This document shows, piece after piece, positions 34,270 to 47,438 of a stretch of 64,000 nt of DNA; within the stretch, counting starts at the first letter, position 1, and each line of letters opens with the position of its first letter. Origin of the DNA: Melampsora larici-populina 98AG31 (lineage: Eukaryota; Basidiomycota; Pucciniomycetes; Pucciniales; Melampsoraceae); assembly GCF_000204055.1 (NCBI RefSeq), contig NW_006768771.1, positions 1,256 to 65,255 on the forward strand, written 5' to 3'. A program made the translations under genes and the position numbers. A model generated the notes under the pieces. The model had not been told where the DNA came from. It was given only the letters and a program-made list of their open reading frames with translations, and searched no databases.

Positions 34270-35170
34270 AATTGCTGTGTATGTATATATATGTAATATC
34301 TTACATATGTACAACATGCTTCCCAACTTCAGGAACTTCAATTCTGAAAGTTTATTCAAACCACCTCAGCAATACACCACCCTTATCTTCACCTCAGTCA
34401 ACCACACATTTGCTCAATGAATACCCAGAGTCAATTGAAAGAACTTATATTGGAATTCATCCTAGTAAAAATTGATGTTGACTTGAACGTTACCTGACCT
34501 TTGCTCCCATCTATCCTCCTTAACAGTTCATTGTCAGATCAACAAAAATATATCATAAGGACCTTCTTGAAATTTTATAATAAGCAGAAGCCAAAAGACT
34601 TGCAATGCCTTGGTCATTGCTTGCTATCAACGCTCGGGTCTCAGCATTGCAACAACGGGAAACGGTACGGTGAGGTACGGTCAGCAACGTACCTCAACCA
34701 CCTTTTTGACATTACGGTGCTCTCGTACTGTAATGGGTTGATAGAGGAAGGCGGTTACAGTGCAAACTACAATTACGGTGCAGTTTGACAACAGTGACCG
34801 CATCGTAACCCGTAGTCACTACGGTCCACTACGGGTATGTACCGCCTTTGGCCATCGGTCTGCACAGACTTGCATATCTGAGGCCTGCCCTTTTTCCGTG
34901 CACCACACACCCTTTCCAGTTGTTCCTCCTTTCCTTTTTTTCATTAAAAGCAAGGGGCATTGAGTTTCAACATCCCGACTGGTTTTTTTTTCCACCTCAG
35001 CCTGCATGGACGAACCAATGCTTCGGTATAAGATGAAGAGGAGCACCAGCTCTTCCTCTCCCTCTTGTCTTGCCTGTGTTTCACTGCTTTCGGATTCTAC
35101 CATTACATTTACTCAACACCTTTTTCTATCCTCCTCATATTTCCTTCTTTCAATCCTACCATCTATTATA
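34270..35170. other. Flank and 5' terminal region of the hAT element
   Basis: No gene. From about 34660 to 34855 the motif TACGG(T) recurs in both orientations, mirrored by a similar stretch at 38590-38720. These are probably the subterminal repeats of the hAT element coded at 35171-38366. Confidence 0.45.
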
Positions 35171-38100
35171 ATGGGTACTTCTCCTGCCTCAGCAAACAAT
35201 TCAAGCCTCGCTCCCCCCAACTCCACTGGTTTTTCTACGCGCCTCAGTCCTCGTTGTCAAGATACGAGCTTAATATCTACTCCTAGTGACTCAGAAACCG
35301 CTTTGAGTCAACCAGCAAGACCTGTAATCATTGGTATTGGTGGCTCATCTGAAGACAAAGAAGGCGATGATCCACCGTATGCTCCCGAGCAGAACAGCAA
35401 GAACGATGCAACAGAAAGTCCAACACCCACACCAACCAATCAACCGCCAAAAAAAGATATTTCAAAGAAGCGCAAGAAAGTTGACAAACCTCAGCAAGGG
35501 ACCAAGAGCAAGAAAAGCTGTCCCGCTATCAAGGTAAGTTCAAGTGCTTTAATTCGTCTGAAAACTAGGTGTCTGATCAATTCCAAATGCTACTACTTCA
35601 ATGTAGGACTTCACGGCTCCTGATGATGTCAACACTGACCAAGTAACGGATGACAAAGGCCCAAAGACCCAGTTTCGAAAAACAACAACTAACGAAGTCA
35701 AGCTTTTATTATCATATTACATGGATGAACCAGTATATGTTAAAGGCAAGGAGGTAAGTTGACTACATTGATTCAATTATATCTAATATTGACATCTAAT
35801 TTTCATATGATTTCTTCGAGTACGGGTGTCAAAAGGGGCTACGTGTGTAGATGGTGTAACAAAAATTTTACAAGAGGAGAAGACAGAAACTCAAATCTCT
35901 ACGGACATTGAGATGGCTACAAGAAGCAAAAACCATGCGAACAACGTCACAAGGCAATTAAAGCCGGATTCGAACTGCCACCTACTTGGAAAGAGCTCAA
36001 CCAACCGATCGAAGTTGTCAATCCAGTAAACAACATGAAGAGTTTCCTATCTCAGTCAACTTTCAGCATTGAATTGCTGAATGTTGTGCTGGTCGTTTGG
36101 ATTCTTCGACACGCCATGTCGTGGCTTCGCTTTCAGGACCAAACATTAAGAGCGGCTTTCAAGCTATGCAACCAAACTACACAGCTGTGATCCCCCAGGT
36201 GGGCAGAAACTACTGCCAAAGAATTATTCTACTTGTTGTATGATGTTGTCATTGCCCGGATCAAGGTAAATTCTTTTTACATTTTGTTATTACATTTTGT
36301 TAATGTTTTACGTTTTATCTTACATTAATTTCTCACTTCATTACATCACTTTGTTACAGAACAATTCGAGTATGTTCTTGTTGGCTCATGACAGTTGGAC
36401 TACTAAAGGGAATTGTATGGCTTTTATTGGGGTCATGGTCAACTACATCAACGACAATTGGCACTATCAGACAGTTCATTTGACCTTGAAGTTGGTCACC
36501 TGGCATCACTGTGGTGACCTTCTAGCGCGACCTGTTGCTTGAAACCTTATACGCCATGGTTTGCATAAGAAGGTCAGTTCATTAATTTTGATATTGTTTT
36601 GCTACTGTAGAAACTGAAAATTGATTTCTTCAGATGATTGGCCAGACAACAGATTCTGGGTCATCCAACGGCCCCATGGCTTGTGAAATGGCACAGCTAT
36701 TCCAAGAAAGCGAGTCACCTGTCCACTGGTAACCCAAACAGAACCACGTAAAGTGCTTCTGTCATAAGTTAGCATTAATGGTAAGCCACGGCCTGAAGAC
36801 CCTGGATATCAGTGTGGGTCATACCAAACCTACAACATCGCCTGGACTAGTGGTTCTGATCCCAATGATTTGGCTTAACGATGAAGAGTTTGAGGCTGAT
36901 GATTCCGAAGACTCAGACGAGGAGCAAGGCAATCTAGTACCAAATCTCCCGGATGATTCAGAAGTGTCCAAAGACCCTTCAGATGTTGTCATTCAATCTC
37001 AAACAGCCGACATTGTTGCTCGCAGTGTTCATAAGGTAAGTAGATTCTGATTTAAAGTGTCAAACAAATTAATTTGTACTAATTACCAGTCTGGTATTTG
37101 ATTCCAGGTTGACAAGCTCATTCAAATGACTTGTTCAAGCTCATCGAGACGAAATTATTTTGCTTCTACAGCAAAAGCTCAAGGTTTAAAGGTTCTCACT
37201 GTTGGTTACGGCGTGAGGTGGAATGTCAAAGCGGACAGGCGGCGCAGGGCTTGTGAAGGAAAAGACGTACGTATCTCAGCATAAAACTGTTTCAAAATTT
37301 AATATTACTGATGTGAAATTCTTGCTTTTGGATAGATACTCAATGCTATGACCTCGCAAGATCGAAAAACAAATAAGTATTACCGTGGTCTATCTTTATA
37401 TGACAAAGAGTGGGAGGCGGTGGAGGCTTTGAATCCGGTGCTAGAGGTGAGTTTGAACAACATATGTACAATATGACAAGCATCTTCGTTTTGACAAATA
37501 AATTGCAGGTATTTGAAGATGCTACTTTTCACATGCAGGGCGACTTTTCCTTGGGATGCAAGGTACTTGCCAAGTACCTACAAATCAAGAAGAAGCTCGA
37601 AAGCCTGAAAGAGCTTACAATCTATCCCAGTATCATCGGTGCTATTGATACTATTTTATCGTGGTTGAAGAAATACCAGGAGGAGGCTTTGGGTACCTCT
37701 ATCATAGTCATTGCTACTGTTCTCAATCCTTGACAAAGATTAAATTTTTTTCCAGACTTCTATCCGCATGCAAGTAATCAAGCCAACGATTCTATCAATG
37801 AAGTCTTTGAGGTAAGAATGTTAGAAAGGCAAATGAACAAACCCAATCCACCTGCACCTCAACCATCAAATGCACCTACTGCAACAGACGAGTTTGACAT
37901 GTTTGCCGCTGCATCCGATAACATTCAACCTTCATCCAATAATGAACTTACTGACTACATAGCTGGCAAGTTTGGCATATTGCCCGATGAGAAACCTTTG
38001 GACTGGTGGAGGGTAACTCTCATCTTTTATCCACGTCATTTTATCATTTTTGTTTCAATACTAATATCGGATTTGGACACTCTTCAGAAGCACCAAACGT

Positions 38101-38366
38101 CCTTCCCGGTACTGGCATCGATTGCAAGGGACTACCTTTCCATATCTGTAACCACTTGCTGCGTGGAGCGGTCATTCTCTTTAGCTGCAGACGTTGCTGC
38201 ACCTGGCCAAGGATCGATTTTACCCAATACAATTACTCGTAAGGTGGGATGCCGAGAATGGATCAAGTCTGGAATAGTCCCTAAAGATAAATTTGAGGAT
38301 GCGGTGAAGTATCTCAAAGAATATGAGGAACAAGAGAACAAGAAGAAGAATAATAAAAAGTGCTGA
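35171..38366 (+). pseudogene. Decayed hAT transposase, multi-exon
   Basis: Exon 1 (35171-35533) has a Ser/Pro-rich start and a basic stretch (KKDISKKRKKVDK). Exon 2 is 35607-35753. Then a BED-type finger follows (CRWCNKNFTRGEDRNSNLY, then H), broken by a frame change near 35838 and a TGA at about 35911 in GH*DG. Catalytic-region blocks include SWTTKGNCMAFIGV (about 36393) and TDSGSSNGPMACEM (about 36650). A stop follows, then NHVKCFCHKLALM (about 36734). An acidic linker follows (36880-37000). The dimerisation domain (RDYLSISVTTCCVERSFSLAADV ... GCREWIKSG) closes the gene at 38366. Several stops make it inactive. TIRs were not precisely located. Confidence 0.75.
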
Positions 38367-38589
38367 TTCCTCTTCTTCTACTTGCCTCCATGCTTTTCCT
38401 CTCTTGTTGACTTTTTTTTTGTTTACTATTGATATGTTTTGTTTCAATCTGATTGTTTCTTTTTTGTTTTACCTTGCTCATGAATGGTTCAATCCATATT
38501 GATATGAATTTACAAGGTTACAAATTTAATTTTATCATCATTCTACCTTGATGAGCCAAAATCTGTCCCTCAAATTGTCATTGCGATGT

Positions 38590-38720
38590 GGTACGGTACA
38601 GTTTCATCGTACCATAGTGAGAAGTTCACTACGGTGACGGCCTCATAACGCCGTGTCGCGGTAGTCATTGACTACGGTCTACCGCAGCGTACTTACAAAT
38701 ACACCGTAATCCAGCGCGTT
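38590..38720. repeat. Subterminal TACGGT-rich repeats of the hAT element, right side
   Basis: TACGGT and its inverse occur repeatedly here and in 34660-34855, on the outer sides of the hAT coding region. This is the pattern of transposase-binding subterminal repeats. Confidence 0.45.
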
Positions 38721-38811
38721 ACGGTGAGATTTGAGTGTTGATGCTATGTATAAACCCTGGCACAATAGGACTTAGTTGAGTTTGTGAAATCCACTCTGTT
38801 TACAAACAATA

Positions 38812-39016
38812 GGGGGTTTCAAGTCAATAAATTTACGGTATTTTACAGTCCAACAAGTTGTCCGATGTTGCAAAATATACCGTAAATTTAAAAAAATCAG
38901 GACACCTTTTTAGGTGTCCCAAATGGTGTTGACCGTATATTTGCAGAAAAAAAAATATTAAAAAACTTGTCCGTTTTTTAAAAAGTTTCACAAAAAATTT
39001 CTGACTTGAAACCCCC
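38812..39016. mobile_element. TA-flanked MITE, 205 bp, with internal hairpins
   Basis: The perfect 15-bp TIRs are 38812-38826 (GGGGGTTTCAAGTCA) and 39002-39016, with TA outside each end (38810-38811, 39017-39018). Internally there is an inverted pair around ATTTACGGTA (about 38830 and 38875) and the hairpin GGACACCTTTTTAGGTGTCC. Non-coding. Confidence 0.75.
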
Positions 39017-39018
39017 TA

Positions 39019-40180
39019 ATAAATCACTGTGAATCAACCAGATACATAGTGGTATGATTTTGAAATGTAATTTCTTATTTATCATAACTTTCATCTAAAG
39101 AAGAATCATCACATTATCACAATACCCTCTTTATTGAAAAGGCAAGTCAATGTCCTTTTAAAGTCTTCAACTGTTAATGAGGAACCACAAGAGTATTACC
39201 AGTGGCAATGCTCAACAACATTAAAAATGACAACTTGGAACCCTCTACAGTAGGTAAAGTTTACTCTGTGCTACACTTGACAATGGCTGGCACCAGGCCC
39301 ACTTGTCAGGCATTTTATGATTTTTTTTGGTCTGGTTTGGATTGGAGAAAACAAATGTATAAGGGTCAAGTAGTGATTACCCATTGGTGAACCAACTTAG
39401 TGGTTAGGTGCTCAACATGTCAACTACTTCCAGTTGAGCTTATGTCCCTGCACTACAGAAGCATACATAATACCCGGGACCAATATATAGCTTGACTGCT
39501 ACCCTACAAGCTTAAGTACCTAGCCCAAACCCAGGCCCAAATGTTGACCTACTGGTGAAAAAACCCATGACCCATGCCATGGATGATCCCAAGGAGATAT
39601 GAATTGATTTAAGCTTCTTCTTCTGATTAAACCTATCTACTTATTGATCTGGAATAATTATCATTGTGGTGGTGATGATTTTAAGTTTCTTTAGCTGATC
39701 AGGAGGCAGTACAACCTCAGGTTCAAGCATGGACATCCCAAAGCTTAAAAGCTTGACTCATATTATTCTTTTTATTTCGAGATGGTCTTGCCTTCAAATC
39801 AGAACATTATACCAGGGCCTGTTGTTTGTTTCCATAATCAACATATCTTTAAAACTGATCAATTGATGATCTAAATTATAACCAGAGCATTCCAATATCA
39901 TCACAACCCCTTACCAAATATACTCGAGCACACAAGCCATGATAAGCCCCGTGTTAAAAGACCTTATAAGGCTTTGACTGGCTAGATCTCTTGGTTCAAA
40001 TCAGTCAGTGACGTTAAATAAAGACTGTTGAATGATATCTCAACAGATTATAATGTTTCTTAAACAAAATTTGAAGTCAATCAACAAAGAGAGATAATGG
40101 AAAAACCAAAAGATCCAAAGACCCTTAATCTTAAATGATCATAGCCGAGTAAATTAGCAAATCCATTCTAATAGTAAATC
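39019..40180. other. Intergenic, nothing recognised
   Basis: AT-rich. The frame around 39202-39390 is open for 62 codons but shows no domain. The right end is the 3' flank of DBP9. Confidence 0.4.
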
Positions 40181-42382
40181 TCATTTCAAGCTAAAGCTTT
40201 TCAATGGATCTTTTTTACGTCCACCTCCCCTACTACTTTTACCTCCTCTACCTCCTCGATTAGATTTTCGACCTTCTTTATGATATCGAGCACCAGAAGT
40301 TTTAACCACTGATGTTTCAGGTCTACAAATCGTTCTTGTATCTCCTTCTGTTTGATTGATAGCTACTGGTGCGATCTTAGGAACAAGATAGGATGGTACA
40401 TGTTTCATATGTGGTTGGATTCGAGTCGGATGTAATGGTTTGTCGTGTTTGAGGAATGCTAGATCGTTTGGGTTGGCTTCAAAATGAGACTAGAGAGAGA
40501 GAAACCATTTCAAGATCAGATGGGATGCTTCGTATTTGTTTCTGATGAGAAAACTTACCTTTAACTTTTCCGAGTTCATCACTTCATTCTTAATTTCTTT
40601 AATTCTTGCTTCTCGAATTGCAGCTTTAGTAACCGAACGTAATCCGTCTTGCATCCGATACCTAAATCCTTCAACTTGAGTCATATCAAACTTATATTCT
40701 CTAATCTCAGAACCTCTTTGACGTTGTTGTTCTTCTATCCTTTGCCAAGTGTTCAAATCCTTGGTAACCTGTTGATCTACATTCTTCTGGGTAGAAGTAC
40801 TGGCAGTTGATCGAACAAAAGAAAGCGAGATTCCTGTTCTTCCAGCTCTTGCAGTACGACCAATCCGATGTGTATAACATCGAGCAGAAGGTGGTATATC
40901 AAAATTAATCACACATCCTACATCTACAAAGTCTACACCACGGGAAACACCATAGTCTTGTGATCGGTCAGCGAATCGGTCTTTAGCAGACTCCTTTCGT
41001 TTTCTCTTTTTAGATGATTTCTCAGAGACTGTTGTTTCCACTTCTGCATCAGGCTTAGATTCTTGGACTGGTTGAGTAGGAATGACTGTATTGCAGATCG
41101 TGTCGGAATTGGTTAGTATCAATAAGCAGTAGAAAACTGTTGAAGAGAACCAAATTCTTACGAGATGAAGCTTCTTCCACGCTTTGATCTGCTTGTTCAT
41201 CTTCATCATCACGACTATCACCACTCTCATCAGTTGCAATAAGATAATTAAATACACCTCGATTGAATTCTTGAACAGCATGATATCTAGAATTAAACGG
41301 TAACTCTGAATTCAAAACCCCACTTCTAATCCCAAACTTTTCTAAAAACAATTTAAGTTGATAAGATTTATCAGTCGAATTAACAAAAATTAAACCTTTT
41401 CCTTTAATTAATCTTAATCTAAAGATCACATAAACCAATAAAAATTTATCTTGTTCATTCGTAATTCCAATTGAAAATTGAGTTAAATTCTTTAATTCAG
41501 ATTCCGTTTCTTTTACCATCAAGATCTCTGGATCTCTTAAAACTAAATTCTTTAATTGTGCTACTTCTTCTGTCATGGTAGCTGACATTAAAAAACTTTG
41601 ATAAAAGTTTGGAAATCGCCATGTGATTCCATCTGCATTACCCGAGCCTGAAAGAATCGATTTGATATCATCAGATGAATGTCCGTATGAAAGGATTAGA
41701 TCTGCTTCATCCAAGACTAAGAATGAAAGATTCGATAGATTTAATGATCCGCTTCGAAGTTTACTCAAAAGTTTTGCTGGGGTAGATACCAAGACGTCAG
41801 GTGAGCTTCCAGAATCTAAACTAAAGATCATACAAACATCTTCATCAGTTATTGATACTGATGTTGAAGAGGAAAACCTATTAGAGAAGCCTAACCGAGG
41901 CTTATGAAGTCTTACCGTTGAGTTTTATGACTTCTTTTTTTAGATCCTGATGCATCAGGTGCAGATAAATTTAAAACTTCAATAATAGCTTCTGATCCCA
42001 TCCCATTACAAAGTGATCTAAATGTAACCGAAACTTGTTCACTAAGTTCTCGAGTGGGTACCAAGATAATAGCATTTAAATTAAAATTAATGATTTCAAT
42101 TGGATTTAATCGTTTCTTGGCTCTTAAATCAAGTATGTTTTGGATAATCGGAATAGCATATGCTAAAGTTTTTCCTGAACCTGTTCTTGATCCTGCTAAG
42201 ATATCTTTTCCTGATAAGGCAAGTGGAATGAAATCTCGTTGTACTTGAGTTGGATGTGAGAGTGATAAGGAAGCGAGTGAAGAGAGAATGAGTGGGTTGA
42301 GAGGTGGATTGAGTTGATCGAATGAGATTTGATGGTTGGTTTTTGAGTTGGACTGAGATGGTTTGGTTGAAGGTTCGGACAT
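40181..42382 (-). CDS. DBP9: ATP-dependent DEAD-box RNA helicase DBP9
   Basis: Exons 42382-41916, 41820-41162, 41085-40559 and 40489-40181 join in phase to 653 residues. Dbp9 (human DDX56) works in the nucleolus on 27S pre-rRNA during 60S subunit assembly. Motifs in order: [18 protein letters not shown] (Q region), SRTGSGKT (I), PTREL (Ia), [12 protein letters not shown] (II; the SYG after DEAD is typical of Dbp9), MSATMT (III), [33 protein letters not shown] (V) and [10 protein letters not shown] (VI). An acidic then basic insert (about residues 365-420) separates the IATDES and SRGVDF parts, as in fungal Dbp9. The C-terminus is Gly/Arg/Lys-rich. ATG 42382 (MSEPSTKP) was preferred to upstream in-frame starts, which lack conservation-like sequence. 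Confidence 0.92.
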
Positions 42383-42594
42383 TCTCAAAGGTGATCTAGG
42401 TAAAAGTTGCTTAGAGTATCGAGTATGAGTATGGATGAGCTCATTCAACTTTTTGGCAAACCCTCTCAATCTGATTCCATCGATTTCTTTCTCTGTCACA
42501 GGCTGAGTCGTGGTTACATGTACTGATAACCTCTTGAAACCCATACATATCTCTCGGTAAACCATACGGGTAGCAGCGCGCATCCCCTGCATTG

Positions 42595-42690
42595 TGCTGT
42601 CTCAGATGCGGGCACGTGCGCGTAGGGCGCGTGGGTACCCAATGCGTCGCATCCAGGGTTGCGCCCATGGGCCGCTACGATGCGCTACGA
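42595..42690. promoter_or_regulatory. GC-rich promoter island of DBP9, with CACGTG
   Basis: About 95 bp of high GC containing GCACGTGCGCG and a repeated CGCTACGAT, 210-310 bp upstream of the minus-strand start codon. A CACGTG hexamer is the binding site of basic helix-loop-helix factors in fungi; which factor binds here is not known. Confidence 0.4.
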
Positions 42691-43728
42691 TTCTCTTCTT
42701 CCTTCCTGTAGATTGAACAACTTTGCATCTCATCTTATCAGAATTAAGCGTGATATACAAAGTGCAGAGCCAGAGGCATAGCTCTCTCGCCTACGAATAA
42801 TTGAGGAGCTTCAAGGATTCACCTCAACCATAATACCGTTTGGCCCAAGGGCTAAATCTGATTGATGCATACAATTATCATCGAGCCTTACAAAAGTGTT
42901 GTACCCTATATGCCTCTGAAACTCATGTGGTCAACCTCAGATTTGAAACTCAGATAGCGGCACTCCTCATGCCGATGTAAAAGTGAGTCTATCATAAGTG
43001 TAACATCTTCGTCCTTTGTTAACAACAGCGAGGAAACTATCAGGAGTGAATCGTTGTTCGTTAAAGGTTTGAGACTTAAGCACTCTTTAACAGTCGGACT
43101 CGCATGGTATCTATGGTCCGGATACGCGATAGGAGTCAATATTTCCTCACATATTTGGGTGACATTTTGTTTGATAGACTAAATTTCCCATCCCACTGAA
43201 CGAATGATGAATCTAGTCATCTTGTTGGAAGATACCCAATGGATAGAAACTCTACATGTTGAGCTAAAATTAACTGCTATATATCATATGTATCATACCA
43301 CATTATCATAGTCTGAGTCATTTCTTGGTCTGCAGAATTGCGAAGAATGCATCAGTTGGGTTACCAACTTACAATAACATACACTTGACTTGCATCAAGG
43401 AAACTTGAGCAGTTCTTCTCAATTCAACCATCCTATCTGTCGTATCTCTAGTTTGGCGAAGATTCCAACTATGACAATGATATTTACATACCTACACCAG
43501 GTGAGAAAAAGCGCTCGACAACAGATTGAGTGAGCCGAACCATCAGGGTTGTTTGAATTTCAAGGGGACTTGAAGATTCCCGATTTGTGTGTTCGACGAT
43601 ATCTCCTTTTTGTTCACCATCATCGACTTTAAACCGTTCAAATGAAGTCTTCATACCTCTCTTCCGAGCCTATCGAAATCCCAAAATCCATAACTCATCA
43701 GTCTGTCCCCTACAACCGGTACCTACTA
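42691..43728. other. Intergenic between divergent DBP9 and the Ser-rich gene
   Basis: No gene recognised. The last part leads into a small palindromic MITE. Confidence 0.4.
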
Positions 43729-43817
43729 CAGTCATTTAAGAAAAGCTTGCCCTAAATCGCCCGCAAAACTCGAGCGAATTGGCGGGGAATTTGGGGCAAG
43801 CTTTTCTTAAATGACTG
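43729..43817. mobile_element. 89-bp palindromic TA-flanked MITE
   Basis: The 24-bp perfect TIRs are 43729-43752 (CAGTCATTTAAGAAAAGCTT...) and 43794-43817, extended by an imperfect inner match. TA stands on both sides (43727-43728, 43818-43819). Nearly the whole element is one hairpin, with Tc1/mariner-type ends. Confidence 0.85.
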
Positions 43818-43819
43818 TA

Positions 43820-44380
43820 CTAGATCTGAGACTGTTTTTTGTTTAGATTATCTACTTTATTTGTAAATAGTTGAATGGTTCAGCTTCCCGTGGATTTTCC
43901 TTGGGTCACTACCAAAACTTGCATACATACTAGTTTCCTATACAAATTTTCCATTTTCCACATGATCGAATCAACTCTTCTCAAGCTTTTTTTTTTGGTT
44001 GTACACTTTAAAAATTCTTAACATAAGTTCTACAGGAAAATTCTTTCAAATCTTTCATACTACATCGTTCGTCAGCAGCAAAATTACACACAAGTCAAGT
44101 TAAACACACACTTTGTTTGATTGATGACTAGACTTGCATATCCTTTTAGTTTTCTTTAGTTTCTTTTTTTTTCAATTTCACAAACTTTTACAAAGCCCTT
44201 TTAACGAATTGAAATTCTAAGAACCTTCTCAATCCAAGTTTCTCTTCTCTACAACAACCCTGAGTTCCACTTCTCTAATCAATTTTGAGTTTGAGTTTTT
44301 GGATCTTGAATTTTATTTTTCTCGCCTCTCTCGATCATCTGCTTTCTGTGATTCGATCTTCAGATTTCTTTCTTATCATC
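43820..44380. other. Upstream region of the Ser-rich gene
   Basis: T-rich, with pyrimidine tracts (43985-44000, 44165-44180) typical of a fungal promoter and 5' leader. No other feature. Confidence 0.4.
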
Positions 44381-45948
44381 ATGCTCAATTTCCTTACTTC
44401 ATACAAAGGATTATCTTCTTTGATTCGTGGACGTACAAAACGAAAAGAGAAGTCGAGTTGTGTTATAAGTTCTGATGGGAACGGTGATAGTGATCTGTTT
44501 GAAGTATCACCAGAATTTCTTGTCTCTTCTTCTCATCCGATCATCTCAAATATGACATGTCAACCCATATCACCTCCAAATCAATCCAACTCAATCGGTT
44601 CAAAGCCTTTGACCAAAGCTGATAGTTTAAGGTCAAACACCTCAGTCTTGTCTAAGGATACACGTTCGACACTTCGACATATTTATCAACAATGGGATCA
44701 CGAGAAAGAGTTTGAGAAATTGATTGATGATGATGCTGATGATGATGAAAATGAGGAATTAGCATCAGTGGATGCAAGGTTAGAAACTGATAGCGAATTC
44801 GATTTCGATAGTCATTATAAATCGATTTATATCAAAAAGATCAAACCTCAAGAAACCCTTTCTGATTCAACTCTGTGTACTGGTGAGCATTTATTTCATG
44901 TTTTTCTTTTGCAATATTCGCTATACCCTACAATTTGCATCCAGGTTTATAATGTTTACTTTGTTAATCATTTCTTTTTGGCTTGGTATGTTTGATTTCA
45001 GTTGATTCAAGTTTATTAAACTACCCAGAAAAATTTCAATCAGATAATCTTAGAAAAAGTTCGATTGAAAGTTTAGAAGATCAAAGTTTAAGTACTTTAG
45101 CAGACGATGAACTTCCAATCCAAAAGGCCGTCAAGATTGAAAACTTTTATCAAAACCAAAACTTATTATTTTATGATCATGATGATGATCAATCTACGAA
45201 TTTACAACCATTCCCATTCACATTTCCTAAAACTGTCTCGAAGACAAACTCAACAAACTCATTCAGACAATCCAATAACAAAAGACAAATTAAAAGAGTT
45301 AAGTCTAGATTAGATTTAAAAACTATAGAAGTGATGGATACCAATCGTTCAAAACCAATGACAACTACAACCAAAGAGAAAGCAAGTTATTATCGAAAAA
45401 GAAGATCAGGTATGATTGGAGGTTATCATCATCTTACTGAATTTAATCAAAAATTAAATGTAATCTCGATTATCAAGAAAACAAGTCAACCGATTCTAAA
45501 ACTAAAATTAAGTATAAGTTCATTAAATGGTACTTTACCCACAAGTATTGCAAGCGAATGTGGAATGTATGCAAGTAATTTTATTGAAGTTTTAGAATAT
45601 GACAAGAAAAGAGTTCATGAGATCCAATTTAATCAACAAGAAGAATCAAATCAAATCAACCGATTAGAAACTCTAGATTGTAGAACTGATTCTTATAATC
45701 TAACTCTTAGTCCTGGAACAAGTATCACATCAGCTACTCCGATCTACAAGCAACCAAAAAGAGTTCATTTTCTCGAACCGATTGCTACTTTTGATCATCA
45801 AGAACCAGTTCCATGCTCACCTCCTACACCTAAAAATCGTTTCTTGAGCTTACCTCTTGTTCCTTCCCTCACTTCTTACTGTCAACGCAAAAAAGAAGAT
45901 TGGTCGTCAAAACGAAAAAGTCAATACCTTAATATATCAACTCCTTAA
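44381..45948 (+). CDS. Ser/Asn-rich protein of unknown function
   Basis: Two exons, 44381-44882 and 45002-45948, with a 119-nt intron (GTGAGC...TTTCAG), give 482 residues. The start MLNFLTSYKGLSSLIRGRTKRKEK at ATG 44381 is followed by a basic cluster that could be a nuclear signal. An acidic run (IDDDADDDENEELASVDARLE) lies at about residues 120-140, and there are several basic patches (NNKRQIKRVKSRLD, YYRKRRSG). Most of the rest is low-complexity Ser/Asn/Gln. No catalytic domain is visible. The last residues include CSPPTPKNRFLSLP, which resembles proline-directed phosphorylation sites. Regulatory or scaffold roles are possible; I do not assign one. Confidence 0.7.
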
Positions 45949-46596
45949 TCCAATCTCTCAACACGCCTTCACGTGCACAAGATCAAAATGACTCATGATA
46001 CATTGATATCACACCTCTTTAATTCCTCATATATATGCTATGCCTTTTTATTCCCTATGCAAACCCTCTAAACTTGATCCCTTTATGTAGACGCTCATGG
46101 TATCTCTTATATCATTGAGAGTTTTTTTATTCCCTAGAAAGAAATTGAATATTGTTGTTTTTTATTGATAAATGTTGGTTTCTTTCCATAATCACTCTTT
46201 TAGAATCTTTTCTTCTCCTTTTTTCGAAATACCGTTTTCTATTGCTTTCTTCTCTCGTAGAGCGAGTAATCTTTTCCAACTTAAAATTACAATGACACAC
46301 TCATTCAATCTTATTGTTCGCTTTCTTCCTTTTCTTCCTTTTTTTTGTAACGTGCTACTTTTCTTTTCAAAACTCTCTGTACCCAATACCGTAAAATGTT
46401 TTAAAGACCAAAAAAAAATATATAATTTAAAATTGACTTCTTTTTCCTTTTTTTTCAGTTTTTAAATTTGTAACTTCTTTCTTTAAAAAAGAATTTGTAA
46501 ACTTGAACTCTACCACACAAAGGATAGTAGTAGTAGTAATAGTGATCTATATAACATATACATATGTAATTCCTTTGATTTTCTATTTATCTCCTT
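45949..46596. other. 3' flank of the Ser-rich gene
   Basis: T-rich 3' region with several A/T tracts; no gene seen. Confidence 0.4.
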
Positions 46597-46604
46597 TTCT
46601 TTTA

Positions 46605-47438
46605 GGATCCCGGTATCCCCACCACCCCCCCTTGGTAGCCCCACCACCCCCTCCCTTTCACAGCTAGTGAAAGCCTTACTTACCAGTGACACAAGCTGTG
46701 ACAGTAATGTCCAGTCGCACTGAAGGGTCTCTGGATTTTGTTTTCTCAAGTTTGCTCACAAAAGATCCTCTTGGCTCAGCGGTTCCATCATTCAATTAGA
46801 ATCAAGTATTGAATATGAATAACTGGATGACTTGAATCAATATTACTCCGACCAATTGAAAAAGACGACCGATTGAAAACCAAGATTGAAGATCAGTGAG
46901 TCAGACCAATTCAAAATCAATGTACCATAACGATCGATTTTTTTTAGAGTGTCATCAACTGTGCCAGCTAAAAAGAGCTATCAGAGACAAAGGACTGAGA
47001 GTTGTAAACAAAGTTAAAAGAATCCTACTGAAGTAAGAGGCCGAACTCAAGTGATACATTTGAAGACCCACAGCATGATGCAAATCTTAAAAATCTTCAT
47101 ATGCACTACCAATCCAAGACCAAGGAAATTAGTAACCCAAACTAGTAGTCGCATCAAATTCTCTAGAAGTTGGTATCAAATTTTTTGATTCATGAGGAGG
47201 TAGTGAACCAGTAGAAGCTAAATGCTTTTGGGAAGGTTGATTAGCTGGTGTGTGCTTTAAAATTGTTCTAAGTGCTATTTATACCGAGCAAACTTGAGAA
47301 AACAAAATCCAGAGACCTTTCAGTGCGGCTAGACAATACTGTCACAGCTTGTGTCACTGGTAAGTAAGGCTTTCACTAGCTGTGAAAGGGAGGGGGTGGT
47401 GGGGCTACCAAGGGGGGGTGGTGGGGATACCGGGATCC
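46605..47438. mobile_element. hAT-type foldback element with 153-bp TIRs and 8-bp target duplication
   Basis: Inverted repeats 46605-46757 and 47286-47438 differ at about four positions. They begin GGATCCCGGTATCCCC and contain C-rich runs. The 8-bp sequence TTCTTTTA stands directly outside both ends (46597-46604, 47439-47446), as expected for hAT insertion. The 528-bp centre is AT-rich and non-coding, so it must be moved by a hAT transposase supplied elsewhere. Confidence 0.9.

Noticed and set aside
34242..34788. Plus-strand ORFs of 77-95 codons
   Set aside because: No domain; they overlap the TIR element end and the hAT subterminal repeats.
42383..42592. N-terminal extension of DBP9 to 42592
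   Set aside because: In frame but overlaps the GC-rich promoter island and lacks sequence typical of the family; the MSEPSTKP start fits better.
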